Shown: positions 30,500 through 42,568, numbered from the stretch's first letter. The stretch: DNA of 64,000 bases from Bacteroidaceae bacterium (GCA_017938245.1 JAGBBX010000043.1:1-64000), one strand, 5' to 3'. Numbers and translations are program-made. The notes: generated from the letters alone by a model not told the origin.

Positions 30500-31200
30500 G
30501 CTCATAGAAGTGATTAAAAAACAGATGTTTTTAATTTATATAGAATATAAAATGGTAATAAATAATGTTTTATGACTCGACCGAAAAATAACAAATTAAA
30601 TATTAGTCAAGTTATATGAAATTCACCTTATTCAAATATCTATTATTTCACTTTCAACAATAGTTGTTAGTAACCTGTTGAAAACTGCTTTAAAAGTTAT
30701 TATAAAAAAGAGGCTTTAAAATTTTGTTTCACATAAAATCCTATTATAGTGGCATCGATATTCAAATTCCAAATTATTAATCCACAATTTTACCTCTAAT
30801 TTTAACCTGTCTTCTCAACCGTTTTTTGGGTTTTAAACAAAATCTTTTATTCACATAATAAGTTAACCAACTATTGTTGATAAAGTATATATATCTATAT
30901 GAATCAATATTTTAAACTGTTAATTAAATAGTAATAACCTAAACCCTTCTATTGATAACCTCAAATGCAAGTATTTTCTCTTTTTTTTATCCCCACAATT
31001 AACAGGAGTTATTGTTCTAATTATTTTTTTCTATTTAAAAAAGGATAAAAGATAAATATAGTTTGTGAATTGTGTGGATAACCTGTCTATGATCTACTTC
31101 ATAAAACAGACTAAAAAAAATATATATAAATAAGAATACTATCATACATCAATATTATTATGTATAATATAATGTATAGCGCACAGCAAATATATAAAAA
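30500..31200. other. Candidate replication origin (oriC)
   Basis: This is a non-coding, very AT-rich stretch. DnaA-box-like 9-mers are TAATCCACA (30778), TTATTCACA (30847), TGTTGATAA (30875), TATTGATAA (30950), TTATCCCCA (30987) and the perfect TGTGGATAA (31073, reverse of TTATCCACA). TAACCTGT occurs at 30671, 30803 and 31079, the last two extending to TAACCTGTCT. A/T tracts around 31021-31060 and 31111-31200 could be the unwinding element. Strand composition changes across this region and a parS site lies 24 kb away. The call rests on motifs read by eye; no dnaA gene is nearby. Confidence 0.62.
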
Positions 31201-31201
31201 C

Positions 31202-31238
31202 ATAAGTACAAACTCACCTCTTGCAAGCTTGTACTTAT
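31202..31238 (-). terminator. Terminator of the leuS-yitT-rdgB-porZ unit
   Basis: Arms ATAAGTACAA and TTGTACTTAT surround a 17-nt loop; in the minus direction the hairpin is followed by GTTTTTATATATT. It lies 30 bp after the porZ-like stop. Confidence 0.7.
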
Positions 31239-31267
31239 TATAAAAGTATTAACCTATGATTGTTAAT

Positions 31268-33568
31268 TTATCGTATGAATAGAATCTTAGTGGCTACTCC
31301 CTCGTTACCCTCTTGGTCGTATGCAAGGACATAATAGATTCCGGCGGCTACCCTATCGCCTTTTTTGTTACGTCCGTCCCATTTGAACGAGCCACCAACC
31401 GAGGTGCCCTCAAAAATGAGCGAGCCTGCCGTATCGACGATTTTTACGTTGCAGTCGAATGTGAGTCCGACGATGCTTATTTCGCCGCTGTAATCGGGTC
31501 TCACAGGGTTAGGATAGGCATATACGTTACTCTCATCGAGCTGTTCGAATGGTTCGGTGGCATCGGCAATAAAACTTGCTATTCCATTCTCTGTTCCAAA
31601 GAATACCTCGCCGCTCTTTTCGTTAATGGCAATTCCCATTACGCTGTTCGATGGCAGAGGGCTGTTCTCTGTAGTAAAGTGATGTATCGTCTCAAGTCCA
31701 TCGGCCGAGATAAGATATACTCCATTATGCTTTGTACCTATCCATTTGCGGTTGGCTCCATCGACTAAAATGCTTTGTATATATACTCCGCTCATAAGAT
31801 AGTCGGCAAGGCCTGTACCATCGTTGCGTGGTACCTTTATCTGTGTGAATCGGCCATCCTCGAAGAATTTCTTTGGATTGTCTATAACAAACAATCCTGT
31901 GTTGGTACCTACCCACAGAGCACCGTTACGGTCCTCTGTGAAGGCATAAATCTGGTAAATATCGTAACCTATTCCATCCTGATTGGTAAACTTATTGAAC
32001 CAGGTTTTTACTTCGTCGTCGCTTGTGTCAAGTGCGGTACCATTTATCTTGGCGCAGAAGAGTCCTGCATCGGATTGCAGCGATACTACCCATAGCCATC
32101 CTCGTGAGTCTATTGTAATGTCCGATACGGTAGGTAATTTGTCGAGTTGGGGATAATATATCTTATTCCAACTGCCATCCTTCATAAGTATTTTTATAGG
32201 TGTCTTTGTTCCTGTGTTAATAGTCCAAAGATTGCCGTTGGTGTCGAACTCTATTTTTGGCAGACGTATGTATCGGTAATCGTATTGTCCGGTTATAACG
32301 CTCTCCAATGCCGAGTTTTTATTGCTATAATGCTTTACGAATTTACCGTCGCGGAACTCATAAAGTCCGAATCCGAATGAGCTTGCAAAGTAATGATTTT
32401 CTTCGGTTGGGTCTTCATCTATTGAGCATACATTAAGATAATCTACACCCGTAGAACTCTTTATAATCTCTTCGGGAAGGTTGGTCCAATGGTCGTTGTC
32501 ATAGTCGTAAACCATTGCCGTACCTTCATAGAATTTAGTGTCAAGATAGTTTATGTTACCGCCTGCAACAAGCAGTTTATCGCCCGAGAATTTTATAAAC
32601 TCCGAGTAGTTTCTTATTGGGCAGTTGGGTATAATACCCGATGCTTTTTCAACTATTTTTCCACTCTCGATGGCGCAGGGAACAAGGCCGCTGTAGCCTT
32701 TGCAGTTCCACACTCTGTTGCCTTTTTTGCGTATGAAATTGCTGCCCTTTTCAAGCGGATAGATTGTGAATTTTGTGCTGCTGTCGAAGAATATTACCTT
32801 ATCGGTACCGCCTGTAATAAGTTGTGTACCGTCGTTATACATATATTTATATATTGTACCATTATTTTTTTCGAGTAGTGTAAGGCGGTTTCTCTGTGTA
32901 TCAAGGGTGTATATACCAAGATTCTCGATAACACAGTAGAGTTCGTTTTTAAAGGTCTCAAAGAGGGTTGTTTTATAGTTGTTCATCTGCTTCCAATTAC
33001 TGTTGTCGAGCAGATTATCTTTTCTATCTCCACACACTACTCCATCTTTGGTTCCTGCATAAATGGCGCCATTGAACTCTTTGGCACAATAGACCTCTTT
33101 ATTAATAGTATATGTATTTGTAAATTCTTTACGTGCGATGTCAAGTTCTACAATTCCAAATCCTGTAGATAAAAGCGCTGTATTGCCGTTTATAGAGATA
33201 CTGTTTATATTCTTTGTGGCAAGTGTCTTATTCTTGAAATCAGAGATATTATATACACTCTCGTCGTCGTAGAAAATGTCTATATTGGCATTCTTGTATA
33301 CAATGACAAGAGCCTCATTCTCCTTGCTGTAGGCAATGAGGCTGATGTCTATATCGCTCAGGTGCGATATTTTATCGAAGGTACGTAACTCTTCATCCTC
33401 TTCGCTATAAGTAAAAAGTGCTCCCGATGCAAGAACGTAAACTTTTCCATCGATAGTCTCACAGCGTGTGGCATTGTGATACGATGTATGTAGTCTCCAA
33501 TCTCCTATTGCTGCATCGGCTGCCATTGAGACGATAAGTACCAATGATAAAATAATGCTCCTAATCAT
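31268..33568 (-). CDS. porZ: PorZ-like beta-propeller protein with CTD
   Basis: A secreted protein of 766 aa: signal peptide (MIRSIILSLVLIVSMAADA), then two beta-propeller regions. The first begins IGDWRLHTSYHNAT and contains KVYVLASGALFTYS; the second carries two-component-regulator-type blades such as ENSPLPSNSVMGIAI. The last 75 residues (VYAYPNPVRPDYSG to ATKILFIR) form an Ig-like type IX sorting domain. In Porphyromonas gingivalis PorZ is part of the T9SS attachment complex delivering anionic LPS. No other T9SS genes are in the window. It lies 9 bp after rdgB. Confidence 0.78.
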   Translation of the reverse strand: MIRSIILSLVLIVSMAADAAIGDWRLHTSYHNATRCETIDGKVYVLASGALFTYSEEDEELRTFDKISHLSDIDISLIAYSKENEALVIVYKNANIDIFYDDESVYNISDFKNKTLATKNINSISINGNTALLSTGFGIVELDIARKEFTNTYTINKEVYCAKEFNGAIYAGTKDGVVCGDRKDNLLDNSNWKQMNNYKTTLFETFKNELYCVIENLGIYTLDTQRNRLTLLEKNNGTIYKYMYNDGTQLITGGTDKVIFFDSSTKFTIYPLEKGSNFIRKKGNRVWNCKGYSGLVPCAIESGKIVEKASGIIPNCPIRNYSEFIKFSGDKLLVAGGNINYLDTKFYEGTAMVYDYDNDHWTNLPEEIIKSSTGVDYLNVCSIDEDPTEENHYFASSFGFGLYEFRDGKFVKHYSNKNSALESVITGQYDYRYIRLPKIEFDTNGNLWTINTGTKTPIKILMKDGSWNKIYYPQLDKLPTVSDITIDSRGWLWVVSLQSDAGLFCAKINGTALDTSDDEVKTWFNKFTNQDGIGYDIYQIYAFTEDRNGALWVGTNTGLFVIDNPKKFFEDGRFTQIKVPRNDGTGLADYLMSGVYIQSILVDGANRKWIGTKHNGVYLISADGLETIHHFTTENSPLPSNSVMGIAINEKSGEVFFGTENGIASFIADATEPFEQLDESNVYAYPNPVRPDYSGEISIVGLTFDCNVKIVDTAGSLIFEGTSVGGSFKWDGRNKKGDRVAAGIYYVLAYDQEGNEGVATKILFIR

Positions 33569-33577
33569 ATAATTCCT

Positions 33578-34153
33578 TTATAAAGCTTCTAAATAATCGC
33601 TTAACTGCTTTGTTGCACGGTAGCGATGGCTTATGCTGTTCTTGGTGCTGCTATCCATCTGTGCAAAACTTTCGGAGTATCCTTCGGGAACAAATATTGG
33701 GTCGTAACCGAATCCCGAGTCGCCTCGTTTCTCTTCTGTTATTCTGCCTTTTACAATTCCGTTGAACAATTTCTCCTCTCCGTCTATTATTAACGCAATA
33801 ACTGTACGAAATTGTGCGTCGCGGTTATTTTTTCCTGTTAAATTCTCTAAAAGTTTTCTCATATTGGCCTCGGAGTCGTGTCCGTCGCCTGCGTATCGGG
33901 CCGAGTATACGCCCGGAGCACCATCAAGAGCATCCACTTCAAGTCCTGTGTCGTCGGCAAAGCAGTTTACATTATATTTCTCGTAAATGTAACGTGCCTT
34001 TATAAGAGCGTTTCCATCGAGTGTGTCGGCTGTCTCGGGAATATCATCGTTACAATTTATATCGGCGAGTGAGAGTATCTCTACCCCACTCCCGATAATA
34101 TCACGTACCTCTTGCAGCTTGTGCTTATTGTTTGTTGCAAATACTAATTTCAT
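33578..34153 (-). CDS. rdgB: XTP/dITP pyrophosphatase (RdgB/HAM1)
   Basis: House-cleaning enzyme of 191 aa that hydrolyses deaminated purine NTPs (ITP, XTP, dITP) to monophosphates. Motifs: [14 protein letters not shown] at the N-terminus, [26 protein letters not shown] for metal and base binding, and [21 protein letters not shown] near the C-terminus with SHRYRA. Its stop overlaps nothing, but its start overlaps the yitT-like stop by 4 bp, so expression is coupled. Confidence 0.96.
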   Translation of the reverse strand: MKLVFATNNKHKLQEVRDIIGSGVEILSLADINCNDDIPETADTLDGNALIKARYIYEKYNVNCFADDTGLEVDALDGAPGVYSARYAGDGHDSEANMRKLLENLTGKNNRDAQFRTVIALIIDGEEKLFNGIVKGRITEEKRGDSGFGYDPIFVPEGYSESFAQMDSSTKNSISHRYRATKQLSDYLEAL

Positions 34154-35118
34154 AATTTTTCGTCGTTTGCTTCCAACTCTTCGGCAGTTTTCAATTTCTT
34201 CGATTTTGCCTTTATCTTATCGAATCCGTTGCCATAAACACCCATTACTTTCATTTGTGAGACAAGAGCATTGGGGTCTATCTGTTTAACGATATTGTAA
34301 AGTTCGTTTGTCTGGTTGGCACGTGTGATTGTTGTTATTACCTTACTCTCGCTCTTTGAGTAGAACCCTACCGAATCGAGCAGTGTAACACCACGACGCA
34401 TCTGTCGGGTAATGTAGTAACCAATCTCTTCGTATTTATTCGAGAATATAAAGAACTGCACCATCTGACGATTGCTGTTCACCATATAATCGAGCGATAC
34501 ATTCACTATCACAAGGTTAATGTATCCATAGAATACCTTTGCAAGGCCTATCGACTCTGAACCATTCGAGGGTACCAGAAAATAACCACTTGTAATTATA
34601 CAAATATCGATGTAAAGCATTGCTCTACCAAAACTTACATCCTTGTATTTGTTTACTATTGCCGCTACAATATCTACACCTCCTGTACTACCGTTGCTAA
34701 GGAAGCAGAGTGCAATTCCTATTCCTGTGAATATGGAACCTACCAAACACGATTCAAGCTGTTTGGTTGGACCAAGAATGGTAAATGCATTCTGCTCTTT
34801 GAATATTTCCTGAAAAAGACTCAGGAACAGCGTCAGCATTATAATGGCATAAATAGTCTTTATGCAGAATTTGAATCCGAGCTGCCATATAGCAATGATA
34901 ATAAGTACAACATTTATGCAGAAGTAAGTATACTGCATAGATATTCCTACCGAATATTGTATGATGGCACCAATACCTGTAACACCTCCAATTAGGAATT
35001 GGAACGGACTCATAAAAAAGTTCCACGAAATAGCATAGATAATAAGTCCTATGGTTATTGTGAGGTAACTTTTGATTTCACTGGCAATGTCAGTCTTTGG
35101 GATGAATAACTTAGCCAT
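34150..35118 (-). CDS. YitT-family membrane protein (DUF2179)
   Basis: A protein of 322 aa with about five hydrophobic helices over residues 15-190 (including [16 protein letters not shown] and [13 protein letters not shown]) followed by a soluble DUF2179 domain (about 215-300, [19 protein letters not shown]). YitT proteins are widespread; a function has not been settled. It is placed between leuS (18 bp) and rdgB (4-bp overlap). Confidence 0.86.
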   Translation of the reverse strand: MAKLFIPKTDIASEIKSYLTITIGLIIYAISWNFFMSPFQFLIGGVTGIGAIIQYSVGISMQYTYFCINVVLIIIAIWQLGFKFCIKTIYAIIMLTLFLSLFQEIFKEQNAFTILGPTKQLESCLVGSIFTGIGIALCFLSNGSTGGVDIVAAIVNKYKDVSFGRAMLYIDICIITSGYFLVPSNGSESIGLAKVFYGYINLVIVNVSLDYMVNSNRQMVQFFIFSNKYEEIGYYITRQMRRGVTLLDSVGFYSKSESKVITTITRANQTNELYNIVKQIDPNALVSQMKVMGVYGNGFDKIKAKSKKLKTAEELEANDEKL

Positions 35119-35136
35119 AATTATTAAAGTTTATAA

Positions 35137-37968
35137 TCAGAAAACTATGTTTACAATCTTCTTTGGTACCACAATCATCTTCTTCACCGCCTTACCATCG
35201 AGATATTTGTTTGTCTGTTCATTGGCAAGAACGGTACTTTCTATATAAGACTTGTCGGCATCGGCGGCAAAATCCATTGTTAAGCGTGCCTTTCCGTTGA
35301 AAGAGATAGTATACTTTATTGTATCCTCCTTAAGATACTCTTCGTTGAATTTGGGCCACTGAGCATCGCAAACCGATGTTGTGTGTCCAAGAGCCTCCCA
35401 CAACTCCTCGCAAATATGAGGTGCAAAAGGAGCAAGAACAATTACAAAGAGTTCCAATACCTCGCGCTTGTTGCATTTGAGCGAACCAAGCTCATTGGCA
35501 CATATCATAAATGCACTTACGGTAGTATTGTACGAGAATGCAGGAATATCCTCGGTTGTCTTTTTTATCAGTTTGTGTATAGATTTAAGTTCCTCTTTTG
35601 TGGCAGCCTCGTCGCTTACTATAAAGTTATCGTCCTTGTCGAAATACATACCCCACAGCTTACGCAGGAAGCGGTGACAACCGTCGATACCGTTTGTATC
35701 CCAAGGCTTCGATTGCTCTACAGGTCCCAGGAACATTTCGTACATACGCAATGTATCGGCACCATATTTCTCTACAATTACATCGGGGTTCACTACGTTA
35801 TACATCGACTTACTCATCTTCTCAACTGCCCATCCGCAGATATATTTGTCATTCTCGAGAATGAATTCGGCATTGGCATATTCGGGACGCCAAGCGCGGA
35901 ATGCATCAATGTCGAGAACATCGTTTGTTACAATATTTACATCTACGTGTATAGGTGTAACATCGTAATCCTTTGAAAGGTTAAGCGATACAAATGTGTT
36001 TGTATTCTTAATGCGATATACAAAGTTGCTTCGACCCTGAATCATACCCTGATTTACCAATTTCCGGAAAGGCTCTTCCTTAACGCTTACGCCAAGGTCG
36101 AAGAGGAACATATTCCAGAAACGAGAGTAGATAAGGTGTCCTGTAGCGTGCTCTGTTCCACCAACATAAAGGTCGACATTCTGCCAATATTTATCGGCCT
36201 CGGTCGATACAAGTGCTGTGTGGTTGCGAGGATCCATATAACGCAGATAGTAGGCGCTTGAACCTGCAAATCCGGGCATTGTATTAAGTTCGAGTGGGAA
36301 TATTGTCTCGTTATCGATATTTTCCTTATTGGTGATACACTTGTTTACAGTATCCCAAGCCCAAACTTTTGCGTGACCCAATGGAGGCTCGCCGCTCTCG
36401 GTGGGAAGGAATTTCTCTACCTCGGGAAGTTCAATGGGCAGACACTCCTCGGGTACAGTGTATGGTGTTCCGTTTTTGTAGTAAATGGGGAACGGCTCAC
36501 CCCAGTAACGTTGACGACTGAAGATGGCGTCGCGCAGACGGTAGTTAACCTTCACACGACCAAGATTATTCTCGGTAACAAAGGTTTTTGTAGCTGCTAT
36601 GGCCTCTTTAACGGTAAGTCCGTTAAGATTCAGTTTGCAATCGGCAAAAGCTGCTGTGGGTGAATTGGTCATTATACCCTCTTTTGCGTCGAAGCTCTCT
36701 TCGCTAACATCGCAACCCTCGATAAGCGGACGTATCTCAATGCCGAAATGCTTTGCAAAAGCATAGTCGCGACTGTCGTGTGCAGGAACAGCCATTATGG
36801 CTCCTGTTCCGTACCCCGATAGTACATAGTCGCTTACCCATACAGGAATCTCCTCGCCTGTAATGGGGTTAATAGCATACGACCCGGTAAATACTCCTGT
36901 TACTTTACGGTCTATCATACGCTCGCGCTCGGTACGTTTCTTAGTACGGTCGATATATGCCTCTACCTCCTCTTTTTGTGCCTCTGTGGTGAGCTGTGCC
37001 ACAAGCTCGCTCTCGGGTGCAAGTACCATAAACGTTACACCGAATATTGTATCGGCACGAGTGGTGAAAATAGTAAATTCAATGTCACTATCCTTTATGC
37101 GGAACTGCATTTCGGTACCTTCGCTGCGTCCTATCCAGTTGCGCTGTGTCTCTTTTATAGAGTCGCTCCAATCTATCTTATCAAGACCGTCGAGCAGGCG
37201 CTGTGCGTAGGCCGATACACGCAGACACCACTGTTTCATCTTCTTCTGCACAACGGGGTAACCACCACGCTCCGATACTCCATCGACAACCTCATCGTTG
37301 GCAAGAACGGTACCGAGCATAGGACACCAGTTTACCATTGTTTCGCTGAGGAAAGCTATACGCCAGTTCATAAGTGTCTCTTGCTGAGCCTTTTCGTCCA
37401 TAGCGTTCCACTCGGCGGCAGTTATGTTAAGTTCCTCGGTGCAGGCAGCATCAATGTTTGCACTACCCTCTTTCGATAGTATCTCAACAAGTTCGCTGAT
37501 GGGCTTGCAGCACTTTGCTTTGTTGTCGTAGTAGTGGTTGAACATCTTTATGAATGCCCACTGTGTCCAATGATAGTACTCTGGGTCGCAGGTGCGAATT
37601 TCGCGGTCCCAATCGAAGCAGAATCCTATTTTATCGAGCTGTTCGCGGTATCGTGCGATATTCTGTTCGGTTGTTATTGCGGGGTGCTGTCCTGTCTGAA
37701 TGGCATACTGCTCGGCCGGCAATCCGTATGCATCGTAACCCATTGGATTAAGTACGTTATATCCTTGCAGACGTTTGAAACGTGCGAAAATATCCGATGC
37801 AATGTATCCAAGCGGGTGTCCGACGTGCAATCCGGCTCCCGATGGATAGGGGAACATATTCAGTACATAAAATTTCTCTTTCTCACTGTTTTCGGTAACG
37901 CGATATATCTTGTTCTCTTTCCATCGCTGTTGCCACTTTTTCTCAATTCCATTGAAATTGTATCCCAT
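35137..37968 (-). CDS. leuS: Leucyl-tRNA synthetase
   Basis: Class I synthetase of 943 aa. [18 protein letters not shown] contains the HIGH-type motif. The CP1 editing domain (about 230-430) keeps [10 protein letters not shown] with the Asp that discriminates against norvaline and isoleucine, and [14 protein letters not shown] gives the KMSKS loop. Anticodon-binding and C-terminal domains follow. It leads the four-gene unit leuS-yitT-rdgB-porZ and has its own upstream promoter. Confidence 0.97.
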   Translation of the reverse strand: MGYNFNGIEKKWQQRWKENKIYRVTENSEKEKFYVLNMFPYPSGAGLHVGHPLGYIASDIFARFKRLQGYNVLNPMGYDAYGLPAEQYAIQTGQHPAITTEQNIARYREQLDKIGFCFDWDREIRTCDPEYYHWTQWAFIKMFNHYYDNKAKCCKPISELVEILSKEGSANIDAACTEELNITAAEWNAMDEKAQQETLMNWRIAFLSETMVNWCPMLGTVLANDEVVDGVSERGGYPVVQKKMKQWCLRVSAYAQRLLDGLDKIDWSDSIKETQRNWIGRSEGTEMQFRIKDSDIEFTIFTTRADTIFGVTFMVLAPESELVAQLTTEAQKEEVEAYIDRTKKRTERERMIDRKVTGVFTGSYAINPITGEEIPVWVSDYVLSGYGTGAIMAVPAHDSRDYAFAKHFGIEIRPLIEGCDVSEESFDAKEGIMTNSPTAAFADCKLNLNGLTVKEAIAATKTFVTENNLGRVKVNYRLRDAIFSRQRYWGEPFPIYYKNGTPYTVPEECLPIELPEVEKFLPTESGEPPLGHAKVWAWDTVNKCITNKENIDNETIFPLELNTMPGFAGSSAYYLRYMDPRNHTALVSTEADKYWQNVDLYVGGTEHATGHLIYSRFWNMFLFDLGVSVKEEPFRKLVNQGMIQGRSNFVYRIKNTNTFVSLNLSKDYDVTPIHVDVNIVTNDVLDIDAFRAWRPEYANAEFILENDKYICGWAVEKMSKSMYNVVNPDVIVEKYGADTLRMYEMFLGPVEQSKPWDTNGIDGCHRFLRKLWGMYFDKDDNFIVSDEAATKEELKSIHKLIKKTTEDIPAFSYNTTVSAFMICANELGSLKCNKREVLELFVIVLAPFAPHICEELWEALGHTTSVCDAQWPKFNEEYLKEDTIKYTISFNGKARLTMDFAADADKSYIESTVLANEQTNKYLDGKAVKKMIVVPKKIVNIVF

Positions 37969-38029
37969 AATTTTATCTCTTTTTAAATTTTTTCAATTCT
38001 GTTCTCCTTATACTTTGTATAAGAACTTG

Positions 38030-38059
38030 CAAAAGTATATAAAAAAAGTAACACTTCAA
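38030..38059 (-). promoter_or_regulatory. Promoter of leuS
   Basis: On the minus strand: TTG, a 19-nt spacer and TACTTTTG. The roughly 50-nt leader contains a short CTTATAC / GTATAAG hairpin. A near-consensus -7 (TATCTTCG, 38155-38162) for mutS sits on the other strand. Confidence 0.68.
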
Positions 38060-38188
38060 GGAAAATAGAGATTTATCGAATTAAAGATTTGTTTTTCTAT
38101 CTGTTTGTTAACAACTTCCCTATTTCCGAAACAGAATGTTTGGAAAAATAGTGCTATCTTCGCATAATTATTTTTCGAGTATATTTTT

Positions 38189-40816
38189 ATGGCAGAGAAA
38201 GAGGTAGCAATGACGCCAATGATGCGGCAGTTTTACGACCTGAAGGCGAAACATCCCGATGCGATAATGCTGTTCCGTTGCGGCGATTTTTACGAGACAT
38301 ATTGTGACGATGCTATTTTGGCATCGGAAATTTTGGGAATCACCCTTACCAAACGTTCAAATGGTAAGACCGATACTTTTGCGCCCATCGAGATGGCGGG
38401 CTTTCCTTTTCACGCTCTCGATACCTATCTGCCTAAACTCATACGCGCCGGAAAACGTGTGGCAATATGCGACCAGCTCGAAGACCCCAAACTCACAAAG
38501 AAACTTGTGAAACGCGGCATAACAGAGCTTGTTACACCCGGTGTATCAATAAATGACAATGTACTCGATTATAAAGAGAATAATTTCCTTGCGGCTGTGC
38601 ATTTTGGTAAACCAATGTGCGGAGTTGCCTTTCTCGATATTTCGACAGGAGAGTTTCTCACTGCCGAGGGAACATTCGATTATATCGATAAGTTGCTTAT
38701 AAATTTCCAACCAAAGGAGGTACTTTATGAGCGCGGAATGAAAAGCCGTTTCGAAGAGTGTTTCGGCAGTAAGCATCTTACTTTTGAACTTGATGATTGG
38801 GTATTTACCGATGAGTTTGCCTATGAGAGGCTTACAAAACATTTCGAGACAAAGAATCTGAAAGGATTCGGAATATCGCATCTGCGCAGTGGAGTCATTG
38901 CGGCAGGCGCTGTGCTTCACTATCTTAGCGTTACGCTGCACACACAAATTTCGCATATACGTAATATTTCTCGTATCGAGGAGGAGCGTTACGTGAGACT
39001 CGACAAATTTACCATTCGCAGCCTCGAACTTCTTGGCTCTATGCACGAAGGCGGTTCATCGCTTCTATCGGTTATCGACCGAACGGTAACAGCAATGGGT
39101 GCCCGTTTGCTAAAACGCTGGATGGTTTTTCCTCTGAAAGATAAAAAGCCAATAGAAGAGCGTCTCGATATTGTGGAGTACTATTTCCGTGAGCCCGAAT
39201 TTCGCGATATTATAGATGAAAATTTGCGACAAATTGGCGACCTCGAGCGTATTATCTCAAAGGTTGCAGCGGCGCGTGTCTCTCCACGCGAACTTGTGCA
39301 GCTGAAATTGGCTTTGCAAGCAATTGAACCAATAAAAAAAGCCTGTGAAGCATCGTCAAATGCAGTGCTTAAACAGATTGGAGCACAACTCGACTGTTGT
39401 GCCGATATTCGCGATAGAATAGCCCGAGAGATAGTTCCTGAGCCGCCTCTTCTCCTAAATAAAGGCGGTGTAATTGCCGATGGAATAAATGAGGAACTCG
39501 ACGAACTAAGAGCTATTGCATATAACGGCAAAGATTACCTTATGCAGCTACAGCAACGCGAGAGCGAGCGCACAGGTATTCCCAGCCTAAAGATATCTTT
39601 CAATAATGTTTTTGGATATTATATAGAGGTAAGAAATGCTTACAAAGACAATGTGCCCGACGAGTGGATACGTAAGCAGACACTCGTAAACGCCGAGCGT
39701 TACATTACCCAAGAACTTAAACAATACGAAGAGAAAATTCTTGGTGCCGAAGAGAAAATACTTTCGCTTGAGAACAGAATCTACAGCGAACTTGTCTCTT
39801 CGCTTGCCGAGTATATAAACTCTATTCAGGTAGATGCTTCACACCTTGCACGTCTTGATGTTCTCTTATCGTTTGCCAATATCTCACGTGCCTATAAATA
39901 TATACGTCCACAGATAAGTGAGGGCGATATTCTTGATATTAAACAGGGTCGTCATCCTGTTATTGAGCGTCAGATGGCAGTGGGCGAGTCATATATTCCC
40001 AATGATTTGTATCTCGATAGTGAAAAACAGCAGATTATTATTGTTACCGGCCCCAATATGGCAGGTAAGTCGGCCTTGCTTCGTCAGACGGCGCTTATAA
40101 CGCTTCTTGCACAGATTGGTTGTTTTGTCCCTGCCGATAGTGCCACAATAGGATTAGTTGACAAAATTTTTACACGCGTTGGTGCAAGCGATAATATATC
40201 GGCAGGAGAGTCTACCTTTATGGTCGAGATGACCGAGGCAGCGAATATTCTTAACAACCTGTCGCCTCGCAGCCTTGTGCTTTTCGACGAGCTTGGTCGC
40301 GGAACATCAACATACGATGGAATGTCTATAGCGTGGGCTATCGTAGAGCATATACACGAGTCGCAGAAGGGTAGGGCGCGTACTCTTTTTGCCACACACT
40401 ATCACGAGCTTAACGAGATGGAGAAAAGCTTCTCGCGAATAAAAAATTACAATGTATCGGTAAAAGAAATTGACGGACGAGTAATTTTCCTTCGCAAACT
40501 TATGCCGGGTGGAAGCGAGCACTCCTTTGGTATCCACGTTGCGAAATTGGCAGGAATGCCCAAGAGCATTGTTAAACGCAGCGAACAGATTCTTGCTAAG
40601 TTAGAGGCATCGAGCAGTCGTGGAGATATAAGAACTGTTCCCACAAGCGAGATTGCAGACAGCCGCGAGGGTGTTCAATTAAGTTTCTTCCAGCTCGATG
40701 ACCCGGTTCTTGCAAGTGTGCGCGACGAGATTCTTGGCATCGATATAAATAATCTTACTCCTATTGAAGCACTTAACAAACTGAATGAGATTAAGCGAAT
40801 AGTTAAGGGAAAATAA
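38189..40816 (+). CDS. mutS: DNA mismatch repair protein MutS
   Basis: Full-length mismatch-recognition ATPase of 875 aa. The N-terminal domain has the mismatch-contact motif [10 protein letters not shown] (Phe-x-Glu); connector, lever and clamp domains follow. The ATPase shows Walker [14 protein letters not shown], the GESTFMVEM segment, Walker [16 protein letters not shown] and [10 protein letters not shown]-terminal helix for MutL/beta contact ends the chain. No MutL gene is in the window. Confidence 0.97.
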   Translation: MAEKEVAMTPMMRQFYDLKAKHPDAIMLFRCGDFYETYCDDAILASEILGITLTKRSNGKTDTFAPIEMAGFPFHALDTYLPKLIRAGKRVAICDQLEDPKLTKKLVKRGITELVTPGVSINDNVLDYKENNFLAAVHFGKPMCGVAFLDISTGEFLTAEGTFDYIDKLLINFQPKEVLYERGMKSRFEECFGSKHLTFELDDWVFTDEFAYERLTKHFETKNLKGFGISHLRSGVIAAGAVLHYLSVTLHTQISHIRNISRIEEERYVRLDKFTIRSLELLGSMHEGGSSLLSVIDRTVTAMGARLLKRWMVFPLKDKKPIEERLDIVEYYFREPEFRDIIDENLRQIGDLERIISKVAAARVSPRELVQLKLALQAIEPIKKACEASSNAVLKQIGAQLDCCADIRDRIAREIVPEPPLLLNKGGVIADGINEELDELRAIAYNGKDYLMQLQQRESERTGIPSLKISFNNVFGYYIEVRNAYKDNVPDEWIRKQTLVNAERYITQELKQYEEKILGAEEKILSLENRIYSELVSSLAEYINSIQVDASHLARLDVLLSFANISRAYKYIRPQISEGDILDIKQGRHPVIERQMAVGESYIPNDLYLDSEKQQIIIVTGPNMAGKSALLRQTALITLLAQIGCFVPADSATIGLVDKIFTRVGASDNISAGESTFMVEMTEAANILNNLSPRSLVLFDELGRGTSTYDGMSIAWAIVEHIHESQKGRARTLFATHYHELNEMEKSFSRIKNYNVSVKEIDGRVIFLRKLMPGGSEHSFGIHVAKLAGMPKSIVKRSEQILAKLEASSSRGDIRTVPTSEIADSREGVQLSFFQLDDPVLASVRDEILGIDINNLTPIEALNKLNEIKRIVKGK

Positions 40817-40940
40817 ATGTTATCTATTTTCTTTAAATATTTGATTAACAACAAGGGTGAGTTTTAAAAATATTAGCGTTATTCGAACTCCTCAGTCGCT
40901 TTGCGCGCTGTTTTCTAATTTTACGGGTCGAACAAAAATA

Positions 40941-40985
40941 TATATATTGCTGTTAAGATTGAAAAATTCTTAACAGCAGTATATA
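40941..40985 (+). promoter_or_regulatory. 18-bp hairpin abutting the catalase start codon
   Basis: Arms 40941-40958 and 40968-40985 pair with one mismatch around a 9-nt loop; the second arm ends on the A of the catalase ATG. In RNA it would bury the ribosome entry site; in DNA it could be a regulator's operator. No T-run follows, so it is not a normal terminator. Confidence 0.6.
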
Positions 40986-42490
40986 TGAAGAAGAAAAAAC
41001 TAACCACCGAAGTTGGAGCACCTGTAATTGACAATACAAACTCTCTTACAGCAGGAAGCCGAGGCCCTATCCTCTTAGAAGATAATTGGTTATTGGAAAA
41101 ATTAGCACATTTCGACCGCGAGGTAATCCCCGAGCGACGTATGCACGCAAAGGGTAGTGGGGCATTCGGAACATTTACTACCACACACGATGTAACGCAA
41201 TATACCTGCGCATCGCTATTCTCTCAGATAGGAAAAACAACCGATGTCTTTGTACGTTTCTCGACCGTTGCCGGAGAACGCGGTGCCGCCGATGCCGAGC
41301 GAGATATTCGTGGCTTTGCGATAAAATTTTACACCGATGAAGGAAATTGGGATCTTGTGGGCAACAACACTCCTGTATTTTTCTTACGCGACCCACTGCA
41401 ATTCCCCGACCTTAATCACGCCATTAAGCGCGATCCACAGACCAATCTGCGCTCGCCACAGAGTAACTGGGATTTCTGGACAATGCTGCCCGAGGCACTG
41501 CATCAGGTGACTATTGTAATGTCCGATAGAGGAATACCCGCATCTTATCGTAATATGCACGGCTTCGGGTCCCACACCTACAGCCTTATAAACAGCGAGG
41601 GAAAAAGAGTGTGGGTGAAATTTCATTTCCGCACACAGCAAGGTATAAAAAACCTTACAAACGCCGAGGCAGCAGCAATAATTGCAAAAGACCGCGAGAG
41701 TCACGGACGCGACCTTTATAACGCCATCGCAGCAGGAAATTTCCCACGCTGGATACTCTATTTTCAGATTATGACCGAGGAGCAGGCGCGTAAGCACAAA
41801 GAGAATCCCTTTGACATTACAAAGGTGTGGAGTCATAAGGAGTATCCGCTTATCGAGGTGGGTGTACTTGAACTTAACCGTAACCCCGAGAACTATTTTG
41901 CCGATGTTGAGCAGGCCGCATTTAACCCCGCGCATATTGTTCCGGGAATAGGTCTCTCGCCCGATAAACTGCTTCAGGGACGACTATTCTCGTATGGCGA
42001 CGCACAGCGCTACCGCTTGGGTGTCAATCACGACCAGATACCCGTTAACCGCGCACACTGCCCTGTGCACAGCTTCCACCGCGACGGTACAATGCGTGTC
42101 GATGGCAATGCAGGAGCAACAAAAGGTTATTCGCCCAACAGTATAGGGGAGTGGGAGACAGGCGCGGCACATTACAGCTACTCTGCGGTAACGGGCGAGA
42201 GTATGCGATATAACCCGTATGAAGAGCGCGTAGACGACTGTTTCATCCAGCCGGGTAATCTTTATCGTCTGATGACCGAAGAGAAGCGCAGAGAACTTAT
42301 TTCGAATACAGCCGAGGATATTATGCCCGTGACCGATAATATAAAGTACCGCCACGCTGCCCACTGCTACCTTGCCGACACCGAGTATGGCACACGCCTT
42401 GCCGATGCCTTGAAACTCGATTTAAACGAGGTTAAGAGACTTGCTGCAATGAGTGAGAAGGAGCGTTTATACGAGACAAGGACGATGTAA
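40985..42490 (+). CDS. katA: Heme catalase (clade 3, NADPH-binding type)
   Basis: Hydrogen peroxide dismutase of 501 aa. The distal-side box [19 protein letters not shown] holds the catalytic His, [21 protein letters not shown] follows, and the proximal heme Tyr is in [16 protein letters not shown]. The short length is the small-subunit type. It protects an anaerobe from oxygen exposure. Codon and base use look more A/C-rich than in neighbours on its right. An unusual hairpin lies directly at its start, and mutS ends 168 bp upstream. Confidence 0.97.
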   Translation: MKKKKLTTEVGAPVIDNTNSLTAGSRGPILLEDNWLLEKLAHFDREVIPERRMHAKGSGAFGTFTTTHDVTQYTCASLFSQIGKTTDVFVRFSTVAGERGAADAERDIRGFAIKFYTDEGNWDLVGNNTPVFFLRDPLQFPDLNHAIKRDPQTNLRSPQSNWDFWTMLPEALHQVTIVMSDRGIPASYRNMHGFGSHTYSLINSEGKRVWVKFHFRTQQGIKNLTNAEAAAIIAKDRESHGRDLYNAIAAGNFPRWILYFQIMTEEQARKHKENPFDITKVWSHKEYPLIEVGVLELNRNPENYFADVEQAAFNPAHIVPGIGLSPDKLLQGRLFSYGDAQRYRLGVNHDQIPVNRAHCPVHSFHRDGTMRVDGNAGATKGYSPNSIGEWETGAAHYSYSAVTGESMRYNPYEERVDDCFIQPGNLYRLMTEEKRRELISNTAEDIMPVTDNIKYRHAAHCYLADTEYGTRLADALKLDLNEVKRLAAMSEKERLYETRTM

Positions 42491-42545
42491 GAATAGGCAT
42501 AAAGCGCTAATTAACATACTTGCTTTAAAAACCCCAACCGTAGGC

Positions 42546-42568
42546 GGGCGATTGAAAATCGCCCCTAC
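42546..42568. repeat. REP-like palindrome, copy 1
   Basis: GGGCGATT / AATCGCCC arms with a 3-nt spacer and CTAC tail. It shares its core with two further copies, at 42631-42667 and 50902-50938. Confidence 0.7.

Noticed and set aside
36863..37479. Plus-strand ORFs of 115 and 167 aa opposite leuS
   Set aside because: Antisense frames of a strongly conserved synthetase, without initiation signals.
40817..40940. Small RNA or riboswitch between mutS and catalase
   Set aside because: Apart from the start-codon hairpin I could find no conserved fold or promoter pair to support an RNA gene.
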